From Azolla caroliniana (Eukaryota > Polypodiophyta), in NCBI GenBank assembly GCA_043228905.1, contig JBHGNT010000017.1, positions 5,580,001 to 5,644,000 on the forward strand: a stretch of 64,000 nt of DNA, given 5' to 3'. The notes beneath the pieces are model-generated. The model saw only the letters and a program-made list of their open reading frames with translations. It did not search any database and was not told where the DNA came from. Numbering within the stretch: the stretch's first letter is position 1; the number at the start of each line of letters is the position of its first letter. The position numbers and the translations under genes are program-made. This document shows, one piece after another, positions 45,397 to 56,258 of the stretch.

Positions 45397-46375
45397 AAAG
45401 GAAGGAACAGGTAAGAATCTTATGTATGATGAGGGCATATGAAAAGAAAGAAAGTTTGTTAAGTTTACTTCAATTAATGCCAACTCTTTTCAACTTCTAT
45501 CAATCAACTAATTTGTCGAGGTCATTTATCCTTTTCATGATTGTGATGTGCCTAGAATAGGCATTCGTCATGAAGCGTGTTTCTGTACTAACGAAGCAAA
45601 TGAAGTATTATTGATCAAAGAAAGCCTACAAAAAAAAGTATGTTGTATTATTTTTTATGAGCATTCATATCTGAAAGGCATCCGTAAGCATTAATGTGTG
45701 AAAAGGGGCATAGAAGAAGCTTATGTCGCCTAGTAAAGAATATTTATTTCCCCATGTATGTCTTCATGGGATCTTGGTTCTTAGTCTAGTGTCACGATCA
45801 AGGAGTATGCTACCACCACTTGTTGGAGGTATGGACAAGAAGGTTTCAAGTGATTCAATGCGAGTGACATGTGTACACATACCGTATGTTTATTGTAGCA
45901 ACATTATCCTTTCCTCTCCATTCACAGATTCCTTGTTGATCAAGTTTGAATGTTCTTTCAAAGTCTTTGGTGATTTAACATGGGGCTTTGAACCCATTGC
46001 CATCTTTTTCTCAATAATGACTTTATCCAAATATTTATTGATCCTGATTTTCTCTCAACTATCCCCTTTTGTTTGTTATCCCTCCTGTGACATCTACCCA
46101 ATTCTTTGAGTGCTCCTAATTTGACACTTTCTAAGTATTTTATTTTGGGTTTCCCACCATTAAGATATCTAACAAAGTCACACATACGTAATCGAGATTG
46201 TGATCAATTATTATCAGGTTGGGACAATGGTCCAATATTGCTTGTCAAGGATCAATTTCATACACATTGCAAAAATTACATCTATGCATGTGCACTTTGG
46301 CTAGTTCAAGGGGTTTGCTTTTGACATTTTCCTTTCATGGACACTGACCATAACACAACACAATGCTAAGCGTAT

Positions 46376-46590
46376 TGGTACTTAGATTCATAGATCATCA
46401 TCAATTTGAAAGCTTTTTTAATCCTCGTAAATGAAGATTTCAATTGTTACATTAGATGTGGGCTACACATCATTGGTATTTAGATCCATAGATCATCATC
46501 AATATGATGAAGTATCAATTTTGAAAGCTTTTTTAATCCTTGTAAATGAAGATTTAAATGGTTTCATTAGATTTCGACTATCATTATTAC
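46376..46590. repeat. Imperfect tandem duplication of about 100-115 bp
   Basis: Two units share tagatcatcatcaat, then gaaagcttttttaatcct, then gtaaatgaagattt, in the same order. The second carries an insertion near 46505. Confidence 0.8.
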
Positions 46591-47260
46591 AATGGTTTTG
46601 TTGCGTGATTGTTCAAAAGTCAAATGAACCTAAACCCGATAGTCAATTATTAATGATATTGATACCATGAAACTTCGGTCTGAAATTTTTAAAGAATCCA
46701 CTTGATGGTGTCAAAATTTTCCGAGAACATGCTTGGATTTGTCTGTTATGATCTTCAAATTTGGTCTCCACAAACACTTTGCAGCATGGAATCTCCACAC
46801 CTCTTCATCCCCATGAAAACTCTTTTGAGGACCTCTCCTTAAGAAGCATTGGCTCTCTTTCACATTTCTCTTTGGCAACCAATGATTCCACGTTGGGAAA
46901 TCCTGTGCGGAGACGGTCTAGTAGCTCTTTTGCATTTTGTCTTTGTATCCCCAAACCAAACCCTGATGATGTTTTAAGTTCCAACTCACAGTTTTGATCC
47001 ATCTAATGTCTAACACCGTCTCTCATCATGGGCAAAAGGAAACCCAAGTTATAATTTAGACAGAAAAATCCATCATTGTGTGTCTATTGGTCTCCTTGAA
47101 ATCTTCCGTCTAATTTTTTATCCACTTTTAACACATTCTGGACTATGACAATTCCCCCTTCTTGCCTCAACAGCAGGTTGCGTGCGCGTGTTTGATGGTG
47201 TTGTAGGTTCCGACTGCAAGTGCCTAAGATGTTCATTTTCTTTTCCACTTCCTAGGCATT

Positions 47261-50200
47261 TCACACATGTGGACCTAGGTATATATTCGACATCAAAACA
47301 AATGCGGCGAGATGTTTTTCATCTAAACTTACCACATATTCAAAGGCATGTCTACCAACCTCAGTGTTGCTCCATTTCCGGCAAGCCCCTAGAATGGTGA
47401 TCCATGTGACAACATCAGGTTGGAAGGGAATTGCGATCGACATGATGATTGCATTGATCAACTGTCCAGCACGAGCAACAAGATCGATAATACAATTATA
47501 ATGCTCGAGGTTCGGATTTATATCATAAACTTTAGTCATTTCTTCAATGTACAAAATCCCGTTAGTGACTAAACCTACATGATTACATGCGGTGAGAATG
47601 CTCACATAGGTAACCGAATCAGGGCGGATGCCTGCGCCTTTCATTTGATGAAATAATAACAGTGACATTTCAGGCTCTCCTTGTAAGGCATAACCTGATA
47701 TCAATGCATTCCATACCACGAGATTCTGTTCCGATGTTGTTTCGAATACATTCTGAGCATCGGCCATCTTCCCACATTTGGAATACATGTCAACAAGAGC
47801 ATTACACAAAATTGATTCGGTACAATCGAGTTCACAAACTCTACTACGATTCTCCATGCACAGAGTAGCATTTCCTATCAATCCTACCTTGATAAGGGAG
47901 ATATGAATATCTTGTGCAGTATCAATAGCTCCCAAATTTCCACATGCCTTCACGATGCACACATAGGCAGTGGCATCAGGAAAGATTCCATACATTTGCA
48001 TGAGTTCCAAATTGATTAGTGCATTCTCATTAAATCCATGATTAGCATACCCAGAAATCAAGGCAGTCCATGACACCAGATTCTTAACATGTAGTTGATC
48101 GAAAACATCTTGGGCCTCTTCGAGTGATCCATGGATGGCATACATATCCACAAGCATACTCCCAACAAACGGGTCTCTTTCCAATCCAGCTATATTAACC
48201 ATTGAATGCATTTCAAGTCCTCTATTGATTGCTCCAGAAGCTCTACAAGCCTTCAACACGTTTGCAAATGTTGATGCATTAGGAGCAATACTCTCTTTCA
48301 ACATCATTATATTGAAACAATCAAAAACTTCTTCAGTAAGACCACAATCAGCATAACCAGCAATCAATGATGTCCATGACACTACGTCACGATCTTTCAG
48401 AGTATTGAACACATTTTGTGCTTCTACAAGTAGGTCACACTTCACATACATATCTACAAAGCTATTGCCAAAGAATAGATCACTGTCAAATCCCTCTTTC
48501 ATCACTTGTATATGTATTTCTCGCCCTCTGCCAAGAGCACTCGAGTAGCCACAAGCCTTCAAGCTACAAATACGAGTTGTTGCATTTGGAGACACGCCTT
48601 CCAATTCCATTTCTTTCAAGCATTTTGTTGTGCCTTTGGCATCTCCATGTTCAGCATATCCAGCGATAAGTATATTCCAAGAAATTATATTTCTAACTGG
48701 CATCTCATCAAACACGTCCTGGGCTTCGATAAGTAGTCCGCAGCTGCCATACATATCAATCAATGTGTTACCAATGAATAAATCCCCTTCAAACCCTTCT
48801 TTGACAACCTCGGCATAAATTTCTAGACCTTTCTCTAGATTGCCAGCAATATCACATGCTTTCAAGCTACATAGAAAAGTGGTAGCATTTGGAAATACAC
48901 ACTCTATTTCCATCATGTCCAGGCACATTAATGATTCTCGACAACGACCATTTTCAGCGTACCCAGCAAGAAGTGATGTCCAGGAGATAACATCTCGCTT
49001 CAATAGTTTATCAAACACGTTTTGAGCCTCAATGAGAAATCCAAATTTGATATACATATCCACTAAAATATTACCAACTGCAGTATTATCTCTCTCAAAC
49101 CCCATTTTTATAGTGCCTGAGTGAAGCTTTTGACCTATAACACTGCATCCTATATTGATACAAGCTTGCAAAGTGCAAATATAGGTGGCACTATTTGGAG
49201 AGACTCTATCTTTTTTCATGCTTTCCAAACAAGTCAATGCATCTTCGGCAAGGCTACAATTTGTGTAACCAGTGATAAGAGCAGTCCAGGAGACAACATT
49301 CCGTTCTGGCATTTTATCCAATACTTCACGTGCCTCGTCAGGAAGACCAAATTTCAGATACAAATGTACAATATTATTTGCAACAAAAAACATCCTCTCA
49401 AATCCTCTTTTAACAACCTCAGCATGTATTTCACGACCTTTGTCTATGCTTTCTCTACCCTCGAGAGTTTTTAATATACAAAGGAATGTGACTGGATCAG
49501 GTGACACACCCTCCAATCTCATGGTTAATAAACAATTTTCAAGTTCTTCACTAAGTTTTTGCTCGGCATATCCAGCAATAAGTGCATTCCACGAGACCAC
49601 ATCCCGAAATGTTAATTTATCAAACAATCTTTGTGCATCATCCATCAAATTTTGTTTACTATACATATCGACCAATGTATTCCCTATTATTGGATCAACT
49701 TCAAGACCTTCTTCTATGATCTTTGAATGCATCAATTTGCCTTGTTCCACATATTTGAGCCTCGTACATGCTTTTAGAGTCGACGTAATCGCATACTTGT
49801 TAGAATGTGTAGGCTCAACTTGCATTTTCTTGAAGAGATCAAAAGCTTCTTGCGATTGGCCACATTCAACATATGATTGAATAAGGCACGTCCAAGACCT
49901 TTCAGTCTTATAATTTAGTTTGTTGAAAAGCTGATGGGCATCGACTAAGCTCCCTGACTGCACAAATGTGAGAACGAGAAGGTTTCCAAGAACTTTATGA
50001 TTCTCCAAACCAGCATTAATAATGCACTGTTGAACATGCTTCGCATATTCAGAACTTCTATTTTCTTTGGACTTCTCACACAGAGAGATATAACTCTCAA
50101 TCGACTCATTTTCTGATGATAATATCAGTTGATGCAAAGAACCATGAATGCAGACCTGCCGCATGTTTGAAATGTTAGCAACATTTACTGTGTCAAAAAC

Positions 50201-50389
50201 TTCGGCCCGTGCAAAAGGGCTAAAAGGAAGAATCCCAGTATCGTTATCATGTCCATTGTCATTGCTTGTGATGAAATGATTAAAAATTGAGGGTCTATCA
50301 ATTTGGACTTGACTTGCACATCTTGAAGACATGTGGATAGCACTGGTTCTGATTAGGCTACATGGGTCTAGAATATAGGTCAGTCTCAT
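47261..50389 (-). CDS. PLS-class pentatricopeptide-repeat protein, 1042 residues
   Basis: This is an intronless RNA-binding protein family member; relatives act in mitochondria or plastids in RNA editing, splicing or stability. The N-terminal 130 residues could include a targeting sequence. From about residue 134 an S motif leads into seven P-L-S triplets with a spacing near 101 residues. A final P2-L2-S2 set and an E1 motif (VVTWITILGACRKWSNTEVG) follow, giving about 25 PPR motifs in all. The second E motif begins (LMSNIY) but the frame stops after LGPHV. Just past that TGA the same frame reads NA, a TAG, then EVEKKMN, which looks like the rest of E2. The C-terminus may therefore have been cut by recent nonsense changes. 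No E+ or DYW domain is seen. If the family role applies it would need a DYW partner for editing. The start at 50389 is the first Met of an open frame with no better upstream start. The motif wording suggests a fern or other non-seed plant. Confidence 0.87.
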   Translation of the reverse strand: MRLTYILDPCSLIRTSAIHMSSRCASQVQIDRPSIFNHFITSNDNGHDNDTGILPFSPFARAEVFDTVNVANISNMRQVCIHGSLHQLILSSENESIESYISLCEKSKENRSSEYAKHVQQCIINAGLENHKVLGNLLVLTFVQSGSLVDAHQLFNKLNYKTERSWTCLIQSYVECGQSQEAFDLFKKMQVEPTHSNKYAITSTLKACTRLKYVEQGKLMHSKIIEEGLEVDPIIGNTLVDMYSKQNLMDDAQRLFDKLTFRDVVSWNALIAGYAEQKLSEELENCLLTMRLEGVSPDPVTFLCILKTLEGRESIDKGREIHAEVVKRGFERMFFVANNIVHLYLKFGLPDEAREVLDKMPERNVVSWTALITGYTNCSLAEDALTCLESMKKDRVSPNSATYICTLQACINIGCSVIGQKLHSGTIKMGFERDNTAVGNILVDMYIKFGFLIEAQNVFDKLLKRDVISWTSLLAGYAENGRCRESLMCLDMMEIECVFPNATTFLCSLKACDIAGNLEKGLEIYAEVVKEGFEGDLFIGNTLIDMYGSCGLLIEAQDVFDEMPVRNIISWNILIAGYAEHGDAKGTTKCLKEMELEGVSPNATTRICSLKACGYSSALGRGREIHIQVMKEGFDSDLFFGNSFVDMYVKCDLLVEAQNVFNTLKDRDVVSWTSLIAGYADCGLTEEVFDCFNIMMLKESIAPNASTFANVLKACRASGAINRGLEMHSMVNIAGLERDPFVGSMLVDMYAIHGSLEEAQDVFDQLHVKNLVSWTALISGYANHGFNENALINLELMQMYGIFPDATAYVCIVKACGNLGAIDTAQDIHISLIKVGLIGNATLCMENRSRVCELDCTESILCNALVDMYSKCGKMADAQNVFETTSEQNLVVWNALISGYALQGEPEMSLLLFHQMKGAGIRPDSVTYVSILTACNHVGLVTNGILYIEEMTKVYDINPNLEHYNCIIDLVARAGQLINAIIMSIAIPFQPDVVTWITILGACRKWSNTEVGRHAFEYVVSLDEKHLAAFVLMSNIYLGPHV

Positions 50390-52373
50390 TTTTTATTAGT
50401 ATCAGAAAACCCACGATGTTGTTTTGATCAATCTTTGCAAGAAAGTTAGACATTGACCAAGTCTCAAATATCAAATGCATCAATCTAACACCAAGGAACT
50501 CGATCTACAAGTACAACCTTGGAGTCATGACGTTTTTGCGAGAGACATTGGCATTACATTATCGCAGTTTATTGGCTCCAATACTAATGAAGCTAATCAA
50601 GGCATATATAATGATAAATGCTTCAACATAAACTCAAACCTATTTGAATATATCATTTCAAACTAATTCTGTGATCAATAAATGTAGTTTAAAACTACAA
50701 ATAAATCCAAGTTTTATGCTGGTAATCAGTTAATACTCATCTATAATCCGAACGTAGCTAATCCAGTCACATACAATAGTGACTAGCCATTGTCACGATC
50801 TCCAATCCATTACGAGTTTGAATTTTGCTGAAAATATTTGAATAGAATTGGATCCAAACCAAGTAAAATGACCAGTTTAACATTCCAAAAGGTCATTTAT
50901 TACAATATGAATGATAATCTAGTCCAAGAAAAGAAAACTCACCATTTTTCATTCGCCCAAATACTCAGCTATGACACCAAACAATGACCTAATCCAACAA
51001 AAGAAAACCATTTTCAGATCACCAAAATACTCAGCTATAATATACCAAATGATGACCTAATCCAAAATTTGACCTAATACAAGAATATAAAAATTACAAG
51101 TTTTTAGGTCATCCAAATACTCAGATGAAGTATACCAAAACACAGAGAGATATACGCGATCATGCATTTATTAAAAACAAAATCTTGAAAAAAACATGAG
51201 TTTTCTAATAATGTATATATAATACATATTTAGTTCCTGAGAGAGAACACAGAGTTATATAATGAAACACACGTCTTTTTTGGTACCTGGTACTCTTCTT
51301 TCTCCATAGCCATTTTAGATTCCCCTGTTTCAGTGACTTTCACTGGAATTGGTGAGTTTTCAAAACTACTAAAACATCCCTCCAAGGGTCTCCATAGCCA
51401 TTTTAGATTCCCCTGTTTCAGTGACTATCACTGGAATTGGTGGGTTTTCAAAACTACCAAAATACCCTTTGTAATTTTTATTCAAAGGATCATAGATATC
51501 TCTTACTAGTCCCAAATAATGTGTATTTTCCTCGGGATTTCTTGCGGAAACTTAACGAGGTTTTGTTTTTTTTAGGTAACTATTCACCGATACATAAACG
51601 TGTGATTATTCATTAGGGTCCTGATATTATGAGCTTTTTTTCGTTGTGTGGGGAGGTGGAGTGTTTAGGTGTTCCCGAAGATAGAGAATGGGTATGGGGC
51701 TCTAATGCACACTAAATTTGTCCCAAAACTCTTTAGCTACACATAGATTTTGTATGTGTTGGCATAGGAACGAGATCCACTGAGATGACACAATTATGCT
51801 CAATAGACTTTTGATATTGTTTCAGAAATTGTGTGCTAACGATTGGAGCATAGATATAGACTATAGTATATGCATCATAGTGTATGTATTAGGTCGATGA
51901 AGATTTGTAAGTGATTATCATTCATTCAAATACAACTTTAATCACAATGCTCAAGTTGTATGCAAATTAACATGGTCTTTAATGGGGAGAAAATTATGAT
52001 AATATGCACTAAATAGATCCAATATGAGGCCCACAAACAATATTTATTTCGAGAAGATATTGGACATTGCACGTCGCTAGGGGACATTGAACATATATCC
52101 TAAATATTGTGTGCATAAAAAGGGATCTACGTTTCATCAATTTTTGTTATGGGATCTAGTATAACTCTTGGATTGGGTATGCTAAACATCAAGGGAAAAA
52201 AGTATTAGGTGTTATTTATCTTCGTACGACTTTTGTGAACATTTAACAAAGGTGACGTATCACTACAAGTTCCCATTTGAAGTTGTTTGGATGAACCAAC
52301 ATGTGAAACTAAAATTCTAGAGCAAAGATTGTTATGTAGTTTTTGGGCCAAAAGAAGATATACATTTCCGTTA
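50390..52373. other. AT-rich spacer left of element C
   Basis: No gene is supported; a 63-codon plus-strand frame at 50475-50666 has no domain. It includes imperfect repeats of roughly 65-70 bp (about 50915-51140, each with a ccaaatactcag phrase) and an 88-bp duplication at 51301-51470. The promoter of the PPR gene must lie in its left end, but I see no convincing TATA there. Confidence 0.5.
51301..51470. repeat. 88-bp tandem duplication
   Basis: Copies begin tctccatagccattttagat at 51301 and 51389 and differ at only a few bases. Confidence 0.9.
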
Positions 52374-52378
52374 CTTGT

Positions 52379-52803
52379 TGAAAACGTATATGTTTGCGGA
52401 AGCGTTAAAATAGAAACACAGGAAACACAGAGTGAGAGAGAGAGAGTACGCGGGAGAGATAGACAGAGAGAGCGGAATGTTAATTCAAAATTATATGAAA
52501 TGTTCTCTGTTCATGCAATGCGCTTACCAGCGTTATTTATACAAGTCCTCATGGGACTGACAGAAGTACCGTGTACTTCAATGCTCACACGAGCATCTAA
52601 CACTTACTACGAGACTATAACTGCCTAGTAGTCTAAACTTAACACTAGGCTGCCGATTACCGATTAGATCCGGCTAACCGGCTCCCCAGCTCACCGGCTC
52701 TGTTGCTTGCTGACTCGGTTGCTCATCGTCATATCGATCCGTCTCGCTTACCGGCTCAGGCTTATTCAGCCGATCCGGCTCCAGTTGAGCTTGTCGCTCA
52801 ACA
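52379..52803 (-). repeat. 3' LTR of element C
   Basis: It starts TGAAAACGTA and ends GCTCAACA on the plus strand. The TATA (ttatttataca on the plus strand, about 52534-52544) and the adjacent inverted repeats match those in element A. Confidence 0.94.
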
Positions 52804-52941
52804 CTCCCCCTCAAGCTCAACTTGAGGTAGGATAGTAATGTCAACATCTGTGGCAGTTGGTTCTACCAACCGACTTCTCCTAGTGTCGCTCTGCCTTGCT
52901 CGCGCTCCTCGTTCGGTCCGGTCTCGTTTGCCGTGACCCCT

Positions 52942-55455
52942 CTAGTTCTGCGCGCCTCGACCTTCTTGGTCGGCATGTCTGCTCATCAGGCCCATCTCAG
53001 CTCCTTCGCTGCTCTGACTCTGGCGCTTGCCGATCCGTCGGTTCCTCCGCGATGGCATTGACTTCCGCTGCGTCCGTGTCTCCTTGGCCTTTGGTTGATC
53101 CGACTCATCCAGATCCAACTCTTGATGCGAATCGGCTGTCTCCGACTAGTTCCAGCTCTTGTCCGAATCGGTATCCTCCGATTCGACTTCCGGCATCATG
53201 CCTTTCACCACATCGGACCACGTCCGGGTCTTGGCCTTCTTCGTGCTTCCCTCGGCTTCTTCAACTCGTTCACCGAAGTCGAATTCTGTATTTGACTCCA
53301 CATCATGGTCACTTCCGTCGTGGTGACCTCCGCATAGCATGCACTTCTCTTCCTGAGTGCACACTTCTTCCTCCTTCCGGTTGGCTCGGTCCTCCTTGAC
53401 CTTGCCACCACTACCGTTTGTTCCAACTTGTTTGGATGTGTCGACTTCCTTTGTCGACTCGGCTTCTTTCTTCTTCTTGTCTCCCCTTCTTCCGGTTCTT
53501 CTCTTACCGACGAGTTCAACAATTTCTTTGCCTTTGCCCGTTTCGGTAGTGTCTTTGCCCTTGCTTCTCCCCCTCAAGTGCGGCATGTCGAGATGTTGAA
53601 CACCAAGCATGTCGGTAAAGTGCTGCAACTTGTCAAATCCAAGCGGCTTGGTGAAGATGTCGGCAACTTGCCGATTTGTGTGAACATACCGAAGTTCAAC
53701 TTCACCGCTCAGGACCCGCTCACGCACAAAATGATAATGCACTTCTATGTGCTTCGTGCGAGCATGGAACACAGGGTTCTTGGCGAGTTGCATGTTGTTG
53801 ATGTTATCACAATAAATCGGGATCGAGGTCTGTACCTCGATCCGCAAGTCTCGCAGCAGTCACCGAAGCCAAATGGCTTCACAGGTAGCCACGGTCGCGC
53901 CCCGGTACTCAGTCTCAGTGCTAGACAGAGCCACTGTTGGCTACTTTTTGCTGCTCCACGCAACAGCCGCACTCCCAAGAGAAAACATAAATCTGGAAGT
54001 TGATCGGCGATCTGACGCATCACTGGCCCAGTCGGCATCCGTGTAGCCGACCAACTCTTCAGTTATACTTCGCCGGTATAACAGTCCTCAGTCCTTCGTG
54101 CCGCTTACATATCGCAATATTCGTTGCGCGCACTGAAGGTGCTCCACAGTCGGCTTCTGTATGAATTGGCTTATCACTCCGACCGGATAGCTGATGTCGG
54201 GTCAGGTGATGGTCAAATATATAAGGCTTCCAACGATTTGTCGGAACCGTTTCTCATTGCAGGTCGGTCCGGAGTTGGGACGGAGCTTCTGGTTCCGGTC
54301 CAAGGGTGTGGAGACAGGTCGGCATTCTGTCATGCCGAACTTGTACAACATATTCAATGCGTAATGCCATTGTGAGAGCAATATGCCGTCGGGGGTGTGG
54401 ATCACCTCGATCCCAAGGAAGTAATGAAGGTCCCTTAGGTCCTTCATCTCAAATGCGTCCGACAACTGGGACTTGACCCGGTCGATTTCAGAAAGGCCCG
54501 GTCCGGTGATTACTAAATCATAAACATATAGCAGTATACATACCGGACCGTCTGAGCCTTTCCAGATGAACAATGAAGAGTCCGACTTGGAGGCCGCGAA
54601 TCCCATCTTACACAACCGGTGTGTGATTTTCGCATTCCAAGCTCGGGGGGCTTGCTTCAAGCCATAAAGTGACTTCTTCAGTCGACATACCGCCGACTTG
54701 TTCATCTCTGATTGGAAACCAAGGGGTTGGATCATATAGACCCGTTCTTCAAGATCTCCTTGAAGGAAGGCATTCTTCACATCCATCTGGTGAAGATGCC
54801 ACCCCCTTGCCGCAGCAACCGCCAGCACCACACGAACCGTCGTCATCTTCGCGACAGGAGCGAAGGCCTCGTCGTAATCAATTCCATGGGTCTACGCGTA
54901 CCCTTCGCCACTAACCGGGCCTTGTACCGGTTAACTGAACCATCGGTGTTGTACTTTACCTTGTACACCCACTTGCATCCAATCGGTTTGCAGTGACGGG
55001 GAGGGTCAACCAGGTCCCATGTCTCGTTGGCATCCAGTGCCTGCATTTCTTCCTCCATAGTGGCACGCCAATTTGCGTCCTTTGTCGCTTCTACGTAGCT
55101 CTCCAGAACACGCACTTCCGCCACCTTAGTCATGTACAGATAGTGATGCGCCATGTACTCATTGTACCCGTACCGGTTGACGGGATCGTTTTGGTGGGTG
55201 GACCGGCGTAATTCACCGTTGCCCGTATTGAGGCCCTTCTTGGCCGGTCCGGACTTCGTTGCCGAAGATCCGCCTTTCTCCTTGCCGGAGTCGAATGCAC
55301 ACCAATCCGACTCATCGTTGCCGGTTTCGAATTCCAACATCTTCTTTTTCCCTTTCTCTTTGCGCGTGAACCGTCTCCTCAGTTCCTTGCGCGGGGAGAG
55401 CACGACAGAGTCTCCACTACTCGCCGGTTCCTCATCAGACTGGTCAGCTTGACTC
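52942..55455 (-). pseudogene. Element C pol remnant: linker, reverse transcriptase, RNase H, extension
   Basis: From 55403 down come the linker ([13 protein letters not shown]…), the start of reverse transcriptase, a one-base loss near 54890 that shifts the frame after VAKG, and the [13 protein letters not shown] block (54846-54202). The palm motif reads YVYD instead of YVDD, so the first catalytic Asp is lost. RNase H follows (53847 down: CDNINNMQLAKN, RTKHIEVHYHFVRE). The same C-terminal extension as in element A comes next, with KCMLCGGHHDGSDHD, broken by a TAG after KSWN (about 53146). In that frame it would end near 52942. A tract-like ctccccctcaa at 53567-53577 marks the start of the extension. 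Confidence 0.9.
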
Positions 55456-55460
55456 AGTCT

Positions 55461-56228
55461 TGTTGGTAGACAGGTCCCTCCGGATGGGAAGGGAGAAGAA
55501 CAGTGCCGACGAACAAACTCGGCCGAGGCCGACAGGCCGAGGCCGAAACGGTATGATCCGGATGAGGAGTACCCGACTGCGGAGAGCCGGATAGGGAGTA
55601 CCCGACTGCGGAGAGCCGGATGGTGTAGACCCGGTATGAACCGGATAGGGAGTACCCGACTTCGGAGAGCCGGATGGTGCAGACCCGGTATGAACCGGAT
55701 AGGGAGTACCCGACTTCGGAGAGCCGGATGGTGCAGGCCCGGTATGAACCGGAGGAAGAGACATATTTGTAAATATGTTTCTGAGAGCCCATCAAGGCTA
55801 CATTTGTAAATAGCCGAAAAGTCATATTAGTATAAATATGACTTAGGGCAAACTTTTATGAGAGTTGTCATTTTGTTGTTGTCATTCTTCCTTGTTGGTG
55901 CTAGAAGATAGAGAAGAGCGCGTAACTATACAGAGAGAGAGAGAGAGACGAGGTCATTGCCTCTGTTGTAACCGTCGCCTGTGGCGAAGATCTGAGAGCA
56001 CGAGGTCGTTGCCTCAGTGATCTCACTGTTGTATATTTCTACATAGTGATAGTTTGCAGCTTGTGGGCTGCCGTGGTTTTTCCCCTATTTTGGGGTTTTC
56101 CACGTATACCTCCTATGTACCATTTCTCCTCTTTTGTGTCGCGTTTCATTACCTGTTTTTTTCTGTGTATAAAGTGGAATCTCGGTTGTGGCCGAGTATC
56201 GGACATAAGGAACGTCGAGTTCCCAACA
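55461..56228 (+). repeat. 5' LTR of element D
   Basis: Bounded by AGTCT and the primer-binding site. U3 contains a GC-rich tandem array (55567-55757) with unit starts (gagtacc) at 55567, 55596, 55650 and 55704, that is spacings of 29, 54 and 54. TATA (tataaata) lies at 55831-55838. Confidence 0.95.
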
Positions 56229-56258
56229 AGTGGTATCAGAGCGAAATCGACACAGAAA

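Larger units (their letters stand above)
44231..47260. other. Spacer between the MITE and the PPR gene
   Basis: It has a (ACT)n run (about 44234-44270), a 173-bp tandem duplication (45048-45396) and a duplication of about 100-115 bp (46376-46590). Open frames at 45723-46109 (plus), 45958-46185 (minus) and 46805-47002 (minus) carry no domain I can name. The last overlaps a plus-strand frame of similar length and could be an old transposon fragment. Confidence 0.45.

Noticed and set aside
45723-46109. 128-codon plus-strand frame with a possible membrane segment
   Set aside because: No domain, AT-rich context, and a comparable frame on the other strand; not better than chance.
54912-55000. Possible tRNA-like or other RNA gene signals in GC-rich parts
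   Set aside because: The GC-rich stretches are copia coding sequence; I found no acceptor stem with B box.
55444-55825. Open frames encoding a repetitive Ser/Pro-rich protein, seen again at 59266-59749
   Set aside because: They are produced by the GC-rich tandem array in both LTRs of element D.
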